Source: Litorimonas sp051251645
Lineage (GTDB): Bacteria; Pseudomonadota; Alphaproteobacteria; Caulobacterales; Maricaulaceae
NCBI GenBank assembly: GCA_051251645.1
Contig: JBPOEY010000004.1
Coordinates: 186,001-250,000 of the forward strand
DNA length: 64,000 nucleotides
Direction: 5' to 3'
This document shows, piece after piece, positions 16,345-25,100 of this stretch. Within the stretch, counting starts at the first letter, position 1. The number at the start of each line of letters is the position of its first letter. The notes below the pieces were generated by a model. It saw only the letters and a list, made by a program, of their open reading frames with translations, had not been told where the DNA came from and did no database searches. Position numbers and translations under genes: made by a program.

Positions 16345-19300
16345 ATGCAAAAGCTTTTACGTCAGATGAAGAAGAATGGCTCCGCCTCCCGCGTCGACCT
16401 TGCGCTAGGCGCAATGGTCCTTCTCAGTGGGTTGGCGCTTCTCTTTGTTTTGATCCTCTTTCCCATTGACGGCGTGTCCGGCGGCGGCCTCCCGCGCTTT
16501 CTAGGTCGTTTTCACCCGCTCATTTTACACTTCCCAATCGTTTTGCTGCCGCTCGCCTTGGGGGCCGAGCTTTTCAGGTTTTCGTCGTCGCCATGGCGCA
16601 AATGGGCCGCGGCCGGGCTGCCATTGCTTTTCCTTGCGGCGGTTATGGCGAATCTGACGGCGTGCTTGGGAATATTACTGGCGGCTAATGAGGGACATGC
16701 GGGTGAATTGATTAGGCGTCATAGATTGCTGGGTGTCGGTGTTGCCGTGTTTGCCAATGTTGCGCTTGGTCTGCGCATGGCTGCGCAGGTGCGTCCCAGC
16801 CATAAGGTTATGGCGCCAGCGCTTTTAACAACTCTATTTGCGGGTTGTGCCTTGATGATGTTTGCCGCTCATGATGGCGGTAGTATGGTTCATGGACAAA
16901 GTTATCTATCGCAATATGCGCCGGGTCCACTCAAGAAAATCTTCGCATCGTCACGCACCAAGGGCACTATAAAGTCTGCGGATTCGAAAAAGTTCACGGC
17001 TTCGGGGTTTCGGCAGAATGAAGTGCTTTTGACGGCCTTCTCTAGTGATGTTGCGCCGACAATAGAGCGCTATTGTAGTAGTTGTCACGGCCCGAGCAAA
17101 CAGAAGGGCGGCATTCGATTTGATGAATTGAGCGCCGCGATGGAATCGGATCTTGATGTGGATGTGTGGTCGTCGGTCCGGGACGCTCTGAACGCCCACC
17201 AGATGCCGCCGCCTAAAGAAGCGCGTCAACCTAGTCCGCAAGACCGGCAAAGGATCGTCAGCTGGATCGATCAATCCTTCGAGCATGTCGCCTCACAACG
17301 CCTCGCCAATCGCAGATCCCCGATGCGGCGCCTGACGGTCGACGAATATGTTACCACACTTCAAGACCTGTTTGGAACATCCTTCAAGTTTGGCGAGGCG
17401 TTACCGTCTGCGCCAAAATCAGATCATGGATATTCACGCGACGCATCCTTGTTGCGTGTATCAGCTTTGGAAATGGAGTATTTTCTGAGCATCGCGCGTG
17501 ACGCTGTTGATACTTACGTCCTATTCGAAGAGCCAATCCCCGAGAGCGAGCACTTTATAATAGAGTTCGAAAACACATTATATCGCCCGGGTGTCGATGG
17601 GGGGTATTCTGTTGAAGAACCGCTTTCGAACGCTGAACTGACGAGCAAGCTTAAGGACAAAGATGCAAAGCCTGCCGTCTATGCTGATCGTACACTGTTT
17701 CCTCTACCCGACGGTCCAACCGTGGCGGGTAGTGGGCTACAACGCGCCGTTATACAGAAGTTCAACGGCAAATATGCACGGTTTCAGAGTCGTCAGCCCC
17801 ATAAAGGTGGAGAGTTGATCGCTAAGGTGCGGGCGGCTGCCAAGCTGGGCAAAGATGGGACCGCCCCGCAGCTCAGGCTGCGGGTTGGTGTCAGCGCAGG
17901 CAGTGATTTTGCCGCTGCGACTTTGGGGGAATGTGATGTCACCGCACCGATCAGCGATCCTCAAACCTGCACATTCCGTGTTCCCCTGCGGGATATCCCG
18001 GTGGAGTTTGACGGCGACCCTAAAACATTGACGGCACTTGTGTTCAACACTGCGCGCGTCCCTGGTGCCGTATATGGAATCGACCCCGACGGATTAAACC
18101 GCAGCCCTAATCGCCCCCGACTTTTAGCGCGGCTTAGAAAAGCGACGATGGAAGCGATCGAGAGCAAGGGCGCCATGCGCAAAGCCGAAATGAACGAGCT
18201 TTATCTGGATTCGCTTGAAATTGATATTGTGCCGTTTGGTGTCGATCAGAGCAAGCCACTTTGGCGCGTCGACGCCGTGCGGGCCGCGCAAAATTCAGGT
18301 GCTGAGGCGCGCGCTGTGGCAGAGGATACGTTGTTCGAATTTATGCGCCGTGCCTACCGTCGACCGGTCTCTAATGCAGAAGTGTCCGAAATGCTGGCGC
18401 TTTACGACCAGTTCGTTCTGGATGGAGACAACTTCCAGCGCGCATTGAGTGAAACGATGAGTTCCGTGCTCATATCGGATCAATTCCTGTACATCGCCGC
18501 TCCCGTGCCGAGCAATCCTGACTTGGCACTGTCTGGCGATGAGCGCACTCAACTCGCCGCACGACTATCTTACTTCTTATGGAATTCCTTACCAGATGAT
18601 CGCCTGATGGATTTAGCGTCGGAAGACCGTCTCACCGATCCGGCGGTTTTAGCCTCCGAAATCAGCCGCATGCTGGACGATAATCGAGCGAGGCGATTTA
18701 CGGAAAAGTTCGCGAAAGAATGGCTCCGACTCGACAAGTTTGAATTGGTTGCAGTTAATCCGGAATTCTACCCTTTCTATGATGATGATCTTGGCGCGGA
18801 TATGGTCGCCGAAACGATCACGACATTTCAAGAAATCTTTCACGGCCATAAGGATGCACGCGAATTGATTGCGTCGGATACTGTTTATGTAAACCAGCGC
18901 CTTGCCCGGCATTATGGATTGCCACCGGTTACGGGCGGTGATTTCCAAGCCGTAAAAGTGCCTGATTACCGCTCGCGCGGGGGTCTCTTACAGCAAGGCG
19001 CGGTGCTGACGATGACCGCCGACGGGCAGGAGTCCAATCCGATATATCGCGGTGTCTGGATATTAGAGCGAATCCTGAACGATCCACCGCCGCCGCCGCC
19101 GCCATCTGTGCCGCCGCTAGAAGAAGCGTCCGAAGATCTGGGGCCATTGACGCTGAAACAGAAAATCGAACGTCATCGGTCACAAAGCGCGTGTTCAGCC
19201 TGCCATGCGAAAATCGATCCGTGGGGATTGGCGCTTGAAAATTTTGACGCCATCGGCGCAAGCCGGAAAGAGGCTTTGGTGATTAATGCCAGTAGTGGAA

Positions 19301-19647
19301 TCCGGTCCTACTTGGCCATTGATGTAAGCACAGTTGTTGACACTGGCGAGGAAATCAACGGTTCGGATGAACTGTCCGAGTTCATCTATTCTGCGCGCGA
19401 AGAGGAATTCACCCGGTCATTGACATGGCATATGACGGCTTATGCCCTCGGCCGTGTGCCAAACATCGGCGACGAAGCCGAGATCGACCAGATATATGCC
19501 TACTTCAGAGCATCCGGTTACAAAATTCCGGCCTTGGTATTGGCTATAACGCAAAGCGACGTATTCCAAGCCGCGCCGGTTACAGTTGTTGCCTCATATG
19601 CGGGCAGCACGCAGCCGGTTACAGTGTCCGGTAGTCAGGATGAGTAG
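16345..19647 (+). CDS. DUF1592/DUF1588/DUF1585 cytochrome c-type membrane protein
   Basis: About 1100 residues. The N-terminus carries four to five membrane segments with a DUF2231-like FHPLILHFPIVLLPLALG; then a planctomycete-type cytochrome c domain with heme motif CSSCHG (about residue 250); then DUF1587 (RRLTVDEYVTTLQDLFG), DUF1595, DUF1592, DUF1588 and DUF1585, with a second CSACH in CSACHAKIDPWGLALENFD. A proline run follows the DUF1592 part. The biochemical function of these families is unknown; the heme motifs suggest redox chemistry in the periplasm. The frame is open from a TTG at 16237, but the ATG at 16345 is preceded by GCAGG and starts a basic N-terminus. It is followed 9 bp later by DUF1552, its usual partner in planctomycetes and verrucomicrobia. 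Rare in alphaproteobacteria, so acquisition by transfer is plausible. Confidence 0.88.
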   Translation: MQKLLRQMKKNGSASRVDLALGAMVLLSGLALLFVLILFPIDGVSGGGLPRFLGRFHPLILHFPIVLLPLALGAELFRFSSSPWRKWAAAGLPLLFLAAVMANLTACLGILLAANEGHAGELIRRHRLLGVGVAVFANVALGLRMAAQVRPSHKVMAPALLTTLFAGCALMMFAAHDGGSMVHGQSYLSQYAPGPLKKIFASSRTKGTIKSADSKKFTASGFRQNEVLLTAFSSDVAPTIERYCSSCHGPSKQKGGIRFDELSAAMESDLDVDVWSSVRDALNAHQMPPPKEARQPSPQDRQRIVSWIDQSFEHVASQRLANRRSPMRRLTVDEYVTTLQDLFGTSFKFGEALPSAPKSDHGYSRDASLLRVSALEMEYFLSIARDAVDTYVLFEEPIPESEHFIIEFENTLYRPGVDGGYSVEEPLSNAELTSKLKDKDAKPAVYADRTLFPLPDGPTVAGSGLQRAVIQKFNGKYARFQSRQPHKGGELIAKVRAAAKLGKDGTAPQLRLRVGVSAGSDFAAATLGECDVTAPISDPQTCTFRVPLRDIPVEFDGDPKTLTALVFNTARVPGAVYGIDPDGLNRSPNRPRLLARLRKATMEAIESKGAMRKAEMNELYLDSLEIDIVPFGVDQSKPLWRVDAVRAAQNSGAEARAVAEDTLFEFMRRAYRRPVSNAEVSEMLALYDQFVLDGDNFQRALSETMSSVLISDQFLYIAAPVPSNPDLALSGDERTQLAARLSYFLWNSLPDDRLMDLASEDRLTDPAVLASEISRMLDDNRARRFTEKFAKEWLRLDKFELVAVNPEFYPFYDDDLGADMVAETITTFQEIFHGHKDARELIASDTVYVNQRLARHYGLPPVTGGDFQAVKVPDYRSRGGLLQQGAVLTMTADGQESNPIYRGVWILERILNDPPPPPPPSVPPLEEASEDLGPLTLKQKIERHRSQSACSACHAKIDPWGLALENFDAIGASRKEALVINASSGIRSYLAIDVSTVVDTGEEINGSDELSEFIYSAREEEFTRSLTWHMTAYALGRVPNIGDEAEIDQIYAYFRASGYKIPALVLAITQSDVFQAAPVTVVASYAGSTQPVTVSGSQDE

Positions 19648-19656
19648 AGGTCCAAA

Positions 19657-21036
19657 ATGAAAAAGTTTATTCATCCATCGCGCCGCAGGCTTATACAAAC
19701 CGGAATTGCAGGTCTTGCTCTACCTCCTTTGGCGTCTCTGATTGGGATTCAGGGCAGTGCCTTTGCGGCGAGTTCTGCCGCGTCTGAAACCGTCGTGGCG
19801 CGAAAACCGGCGCGGCTGGTCACGATATTTTTTCCCAATGGCGTCGCTCTGCCGCCAGCCTCGGATGCAGACTATCAGGATTGGCACTGGTTTCCACACA
19901 ATCCAGGCGCGGATTACACCCTAACTAATCCGCTATCGCCGCTATCGCCGCACCGCGCCAACATGTCGATTTTGTCGGGATTCTCACACCCGCATCTCCG
20001 GTCCAGCGTTCCTCATTCTACCGCGGCGCAATTCCTAACTGGCGACGATCAATCAAAGGGCTTTAGCAACTCCATTAGCTATGATCAGGTTTTTGCGAAT
20101 GAGATTGATGGAGCCACGCGGTTTTCGTCAGTGGTTCTGTCGACGGCCGGCGGTGCCGGAAGTATTGGCCGCCCGTCCACAATATCTGTGAATCGTGACG
20201 GTGCACTTATGCCCGCCATGTCTGAACCGAAACAGATTTTTGACCGTCTCTTTACTGTGGACCCGGGCGGGGCAGAACAACGGGCGAAGGACATCATCCG
20301 CGACCGGAGTATTCTAGATCGCGTAAGTTCTAGGCTGAAAAATCTGCAAGGCGATTTGTCGACTGACGATCGCTCTCAACTCGACGCATATCTGACAGCG
20401 ACACGGACGTTGGAACGGCAACTCGAACGCGCTAATAACTGGCTAAATATTCCCAAGCCGGATGTTGATGCGTCGCAGTTTGATTTTAATTCGGAGCCAA
20501 CGCGCGAGCTTGGCACAAATTATATGCGGACGATGTTCGATCTGATCCATATGGCGTTGCTGACTGATTCGACCCGGGTTGTGAGCTATCAGACTTCAAA
20601 AGAAGGGGCAGAAGGTCGGGGGAACCAGCTTCCCTATGCGGCCGGTTTATCTCTGCACCATCATCAGCTTACCCATAGCGCGGCGCGCGACAAAGGCGGC
20701 TGGGAACGCTGGTCGAAGTTCGATCAATACATGACGGAACGCTTGTCGGAGTTCCTGACGAAAATGGGAGAAACACCCGATCCTCTCGCAGAGGGCAGCT
20801 TGCTGGATAATACGATCGTGCTCTACGGCAGCGGAACCAGCAAAACCCATGTCGGTAAAAATTATCCGCTGATTGTTGCCGGCGGGAAGAATTTGGGACT
20901 GAAACACGGCGCTTTCCATCGTTTCGATGAGGAGCGGCCATTCAACGATGTGCTCTATACGCTGCTAACGCGGGTCGGCGTGGAGACAGACCAGTTTGGG
21001 GATAGTAAAGGCTTAGTCGACGATATTCTGGTTTAG
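19657..21036 (+). CDS. DUF1552 family exported protein
   Basis: 459 residues. The N-terminus SRRRLIQTGIAGLALPPLA is a twin-arginine-like signal. The body matches the DUF1552 family: FFPNGVALP near residue 55, HRANMSILSGFSHP, a central segment on random-coil/helix rich RTLERQLERAN, and GSGTSKTHVGKNYPLIVAGG near the end, an arrangement distantly reminiscent of alkaline-phosphatase-type DUF1501 proteins. No function is established. It follows the DUF1592 gene by 9 bp and is certainly cotranscribed. Export by Tat suggests a folded, perhaps cofactor-containing, periplasmic partner of the cytochrome-like protein. Its presence among sulfatase genes parallels its setting in planctomycete genomes. Confidence 0.88.
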   Translation: MKKFIHPSRRRLIQTGIAGLALPPLASLIGIQGSAFAASSAASETVVARKPARLVTIFFPNGVALPPASDADYQDWHWFPHNPGADYTLTNPLSPLSPHRANMSILSGFSHPHLRSSVPHSTAAQFLTGDDQSKGFSNSISYDQVFANEIDGATRFSSVVLSTAGGAGSIGRPSTISVNRDGALMPAMSEPKQIFDRLFTVDPGGAEQRAKDIIRDRSILDRVSSRLKNLQGDLSTDDRSQLDAYLTATRTLERQLERANNWLNIPKPDVDASQFDFNSEPTRELGTNYMRTMFDLIHMALLTDSTRVVSYQTSKEGAEGRGNQLPYAAGLSLHHHQLTHSAARDKGGWERWSKFDQYMTERLSEFLTKMGETPDPLAEGSLLDNTIVLYGSGTSKTHVGKNYPLIVAGGKNLGLKHGAFHRFDEERPFNDVLYTLLTRVGVETDQFGDSKGLVDDILV

Positions 21037-21156
21037 TGCAGCATCTTGATTGTTTTTATAAAAAACCTGCGGCCATAGAGAGTCAGTCGGATCAAACCTG
21101 ATTGTTCGCACGACCCAGTAAAAATTCACCTATCACTTTCATAAACGCCCGCCTTT

Positions 21157-21170
21157 CTGTATATAAAACA
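21157..21170 (-). promoter_or_regulatory. Recurrent AT-rich motif, copy 2
   Basis: On the minus strand it reads TGTTTTATATACAG. It lies about 135 bp upstream of the GH29 gene at 21304, with a second copy at 21175-21188. Confidence 0.4.
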
Positions 21171-21174
21171 TAAG

Positions 21175-21188
21175 ACTATATAAAAACC
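21175..21188 (-). promoter_or_regulatory. Recurrent AT-rich motif, copy 3
   Basis: On the minus strand it reads GGTTTTTATATAGT. It is 18 bp from copy 2, giving a same-orientation pair spaced close to two helical turns, and is followed immediately by CTAGTT. Upstream of the GH29-sulfatase-GH141 operon. Confidence 0.4.
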
Positions 21189-21303
21189 TAGTTGTGTCTG
21201 CTGCTAGGGTCGAGGTGTGAGAAAAAAACAATTGCCCACGCGGCACTGACAGTACGTTCGAAGGGCTGAAACCGCTCTGGCTACGGATGTGTAAGGGACC
21301 AAA

Positions 21304-23202
21304 ATGACTTTAAGCGCCAGATTTTGCCGCCCTATATATCTCCTTATATTTTGTGTGTTCAATGTTCTTGCTTTAACGGCGTGTTCGACCTCCGCAAATA
21401 AACCGTCCCCGCCATCGTCCTCGCCAACTTCTACAGTGCCAGAGATGCCACTCGTTCGGGAATGGGCGTCCTCAGTTCAGGAATGGAAAGATCAGGACGC
21501 CTTCACCCCAACAAAAGCGGATTGGTACAAAGACGCGCGGTTCGGGATGTTCATCCATTGGGGTCTTTATTCGCAAGCGGGCGGGGAATGGAAGGGCGAG
21601 CGCTATTACGGCATTACAGAATGGCTGATGAAGCGCTCTGAAGAGTCAACGGAAGACTATTCCAAGCTGGCCGCAGAGTTTAATCCGACGGCTTTTGATG
21701 CAAAGGCCTGGGTCACGCTCGCAAAAGATGCGGGCATGAAATATATCGTCATTACCTCCAAACATCATGACAGCTTTGCGCTTTTCGACAGCGCCGCCAG
21801 CGATTTTGACATCATTGATGCAACTCCCTTTGGACGTGACCCGTTGAAGGAACTGGCCGATGAAGCCGCCGTGCAGGGTATAAAACTTGGCTTCTATTAC
21901 TCACAATATCAGGATTGGACCGATCCCAATGCGGGCGGCAATGATTGGGAGTTCGACAAAGCCGACCAAGATTACGAGATTTATCGCCACGGTAAGGCGC
22001 TGCCGCAGATTAAGGAACTTCTGACGAATTATGGAGATGTCGGCATCGTCTGGTTCGACACGCCTGGAAATACATCGAAAGCCGATGCCGAAGCATTTGT
22101 CGATTTCGTGGAGGCGCTACAACCAAAGGCGCTGATTTCCAGCCGGGTCGGACATGGCCTCGGTGATTTCAAAACCATGCGCGATGCCGAGCTGCCGACA
22201 CGGCCAATCAAGGACCGGCCATGGGAAGCTATTTTCACGCATAATGACAGTTGGGGCTATTCTGCGTTCGATACGAATTTCAAATCCACGACAGAGCTTC
22301 TCAAAAAACTCTCATATGTCGCCAGTAAGGGCGGTAATTTGATGGTGAATATCGGACCGGATGGCAGCGGTCGATTGCCGGAGGGGTCGACGAGGCGTTT
22401 CAAAAAGGTTGGAGATTGGCTCGAAAAAAACGGTGAAGCGATTTACGGCACGCATGGCTCGCCTCTGGGGGATATGCCGTGGGGCGCAATAACATATCGG
22501 CCCGGTGCTTTGTATTTCCATGTCTATAATAAGCCTAAAGACGGGATTTTGGTGATTCCGAATATGTCTGCGACTGCCAGATCGGCGCGGTTTTTGGACG
22601 GTTTTGAAGAAATTCCGTGGACGATGCGCGGCGGGGATTTGTACATTCCATTGCCGGATAAGTTACCGGACGATAGAAATACTATCGTAAAATTCTCCTT
22701 TGTTGGCGATCTTAAAACCGTTGGGGATGGCTTGCCAACACAGGTGAGTTTAAACTATCACGAAACAATTCTGTCGCCAGCGACCGCGCAATATAAGGGA
22801 TCGGCAAAGGCTGCCCGGCTGCGAAATGGACACTATTTCGGCGATTGGAAATATGCCGATAGTTTTCGTGGGCTGGATAGTCCGGGTGATGCAGCGATTT
22901 GGCCACTGAGGGTCATGGAACCGGGTGAATACCGCATTAGCGCGACCTATGCAGCCAATGCGGATAGTGCGGGTCAGGAAGGACTGTTGGAGGTTGCTAG
23001 CCAAACAATTCAGTTTAGGGTCCTGCGCACATCTGAACGGACCGGAAAATATGAATTGTGCGATCCGCTCCCAACGATTGACCACGATTTAGGGCTGGTT
23101 CGTTTTTCGAAGGCGGGTGAGTACAGCCTCGTTCTTAAGCCCCGTGCGGACGGCGATAATCTCTTTACCCTCACGGAGCTAAAACTCCAGCCGGTCGATT
23201 AA
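21304..23202 (+). CDS. GH29 alpha-L-fucosidase, lipoprotein, with C-terminal accessory domain
   Basis: 632 residues. Lipobox LTAC near residue 27; catalytic (beta/alpha)8 domain starting at DARFGMFIHWGLYS (about 75-90), with TSKHHDSFALFDS and the nucleophile Asp252 in IVWFDTPG. GGNLMVNIGPDGSG marks the end of the barrel. GH29 enzymes are retaining exo-alpha-L-fucosidases. Residues from about 480 onward form an extra beta-rich module, including GHYFGDWKYADSF and EPGEYRISATY, that looks like a carbohydrate-binding or lectin-like domain. A similar module ends the GH29 encoded at 52862, its nearest relative here. The stop overlaps the start of the downstream sulfatase. First gene of a three-gene operon. 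Linkage preference within fucoidan is not readable. Confidence 0.93.
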   Translation: MTLSARFCRPIYLLIFCVFNVLALTACSTSANKPSPPSSSPTSTVPEMPLVREWASSVQEWKDQDAFTPTKADWYKDARFGMFIHWGLYSQAGGEWKGERYYGITEWLMKRSEESTEDYSKLAAEFNPTAFDAKAWVTLAKDAGMKYIVITSKHHDSFALFDSAASDFDIIDATPFGRDPLKELADEAAVQGIKLGFYYSQYQDWTDPNAGGNDWEFDKADQDYEIYRHGKALPQIKELLTNYGDVGIVWFDTPGNTSKADAEAFVDFVEALQPKALISSRVGHGLGDFKTMRDAELPTRPIKDRPWEAIFTHNDSWGYSAFDTNFKSTTELLKKLSYVASKGGNLMVNIGPDGSGRLPEGSTRRFKKVGDWLEKNGEAIYGTHGSPLGDMPWGAITYRPGALYFHVYNKPKDGILVIPNMSATARSARFLDGFEEIPWTMRGGDLYIPLPDKLPDDRNTIVKFSFVGDLKTVGDGLPTQVSLNYHETILSPATAQYKGSAKAARLRNGHYFGDWKYADSFRGLDSPGDAAIWPLRVMEPGEYRISATYAANADSAGQEGLLEVASQTIQFRVLRTSERTGKYELCDPLPTIDHDLGLVRFSKAGEYSLVLKPRADGDNLFTLTELKLQPVD

Positions 23203-25079
23203 TGATGACTCTTTTCAAAAAAATATACGCTCTTGTAATTACTGCAGGATTAGTGGTGGCTGGCTGCGCGAATGAAACCAAGCAGGCGCAATCCAAATCG
23301 CTAAACGCTGATCATCCCAACATCATCCTCGTCATGACAGATGACCAAGGGTACGGCGATGTGGGCGTGCTGGGGAATCCGCTGGTCAACACGCCGCATA
23401 TCGACGCGATGCATGCGGAGTCTGTGCGTCTCACCGATTTTCATGTCGACCCGACATGTTCGCCAACGCGCGCGGCTTTGATGACCGGGCAGTATTCGAT
23501 GGAAGCAGGCGTCTGGCACACGGTAATGGGGCGCTCGCTTTTGCCGACGGAAAAAGTCACCCTTGCCGAGCATCTCGAACTTGCGGGGTACAAAACAGCG
23601 ATGTTCGGGAAATGGCATTTGGGCGACAATTACCCGTTCAGGCCCGAGGACCAAGGCTTTCAGACGGCGGTTACTCATGGCGGCGGCGGCGTTGGACAGA
23701 CTCCGGATTATTGGGGCAACACTCAATTTAACGATACCTACTATGTGAATAGCGAGCCGGTAAAATTCGAAGGCAACGCGACCGATATCTGGTTTGATCA
23801 GGCGGAGGCATTCGTCAAAAATTCAGATGACGCACCGGTCTTTGCCTATGTGTCGCTGAACTCCCCGCACACGCCGTGGCGCGCGCCTGAGGACTATATC
23901 CAGCCTTATCGCGACATTGGCTATCCGGCGCCGATGGCAAATTTCTACGGTATGATTACGCATTTGGATGAGCGCGTCGGCGACCTTAGGGAGATTGCCG
24001 ATAACATGCCAAATGGCCGTCCGACCTATTTCATCTTCATGACGGATAATGGCTCCAGTTTTAGTTATAATAATAGAACGATGGGCAAAACGCCCGATGC
24101 AACGCTGAAATCCTTGTTAGATAAATCTGACAATCCAGATTGGGTCGAAAATGACGGGATGCGGGGCTATAAGTCCTCCGTATATGAAGGGGGGCACCGC
24201 GTTCCGTTTTTTATTACCGGACCTGACTTGCCGGTTGATCGGGACGTTGATGTTCTGTCTGCGCATTTTGATGTGCTTCCGACGCTCCTTGATTTGGCCA
24301 ATGTCCCGTTTAGCTATGATGATCTGAATGGGAAAAGCCTCGCGCCTTTCATCACCTCTGCAGGCACTAAATCTGATTGGGATCGAACCCTGATCGTCAC
24401 AAATCAACGCGTGTTTATACCGTCAATAGAACGCCCAATGAGCGTAATGACCGAGCGGTGGCGCTATGTCGTTCACGGCGGGCAGAGCGGCACCGTCGAA
24501 CTCTTCGATATTATCGCGGATCCGAGTCAGACGGCAGATATCTCAGAGCAGCACCCGGATGTAGTCGCTGAACTTACAGAGGCGTTGGAGAGATGGTGGT
24601 CGCGCTATGATTTAGAGGAATATCCAACGGCTAAAATTCCAGTGGGTATGTTAGAAGACCCAGAGGTTCGCCTCACCAGTATGGATTGGATGGAAGCCAA
24701 TCACGCGAATGATGTTGCTTGGTTTCCCAATCACCCGATCAAATTTGGCGGCGACCTGACGCATGGTGGATGGAGAAACAAGGAAGCCCGGTACACGCCT
24801 TTTCCCTGGTATCTCGATGCTCAAAGCAGTGGGCGCTATAAAGTAGAACTCTACCTTCACGACCGTCCTGCCAATAAAGCGATTGGTAAAAGCCAGGCTG
24901 TCCTGTTGGTTAATGACGAGAGGTATACCGCCGAACTATCGCCCTCCCAAACCCACGCCACCTTTGATGTCCCCTTTATGGAGGGATTCATGAAGCTGAC
25001 CGGATGGTTTCAGGACGATACGGACGATGACACGCAACGGGTGCCGACATTTTACACTTATGTGAGCAAAGCCGAGTAA
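23202..25079 (+). CDS. S1-family sulfatase, lipoprotein, with C-terminal beta-rich domain
   Basis: 625 residues. Lipobox VAGC (lipid Cys22), metal-binding MTDDQGYGDVG, and active-site CSPTRAALMTG with Cys86. KWHLGDNYPFRPEDQGF and THGGGGVGQTPDYWGNTQFNDTYY follow. Beyond about residue 480 a beta-rich extension occurs (MDWMEANHANDVAWFP, YKVELYLHDRPANKAIG). The sulfatases at 39437 and 58538 share the same architecture, so the three form a paralogue group. The start uses the last base of the GH29 stop (TAATGATG; either of two ATGs). Likely removes sulfate from fucose so that the adjacent fucosidase or GH141 enzyme can act; that order is inference. Confidence 0.93.
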   Translation: MMTLFKKIYALVITAGLVVAGCANETKQAQSKSLNADHPNIILVMTDDQGYGDVGVLGNPLVNTPHIDAMHAESVRLTDFHVDPTCSPTRAALMTGQYSMEAGVWHTVMGRSLLPTEKVTLAEHLELAGYKTAMFGKWHLGDNYPFRPEDQGFQTAVTHGGGGVGQTPDYWGNTQFNDTYYVNSEPVKFEGNATDIWFDQAEAFVKNSDDAPVFAYVSLNSPHTPWRAPEDYIQPYRDIGYPAPMANFYGMITHLDERVGDLREIADNMPNGRPTYFIFMTDNGSSFSYNNRTMGKTPDATLKSLLDKSDNPDWVENDGMRGYKSSVYEGGHRVPFFITGPDLPVDRDVDVLSAHFDVLPTLLDLANVPFSYDDLNGKSLAPFITSAGTKSDWDRTLIVTNQRVFIPSIERPMSVMTERWRYVVHGGQSGTVELFDIIADPSQTADISEQHPDVVAELTEALERWWSRYDLEEYPTAKIPVGMLEDPEVRLTSMDWMEANHANDVAWFPNHPIKFGGDLTHGGWRNKEARYTPFPWYLDAQSSGRYKVELYLHDRPANKAIGKSQAVLLVNDERYTAELSPSQTHATFDVPFMEGFMKLTGWFQDDTDDDTQRVPTFYTYVSKAE

Positions 25080-25100
25080 TTTGGCTTTAAGGCGGATTTT

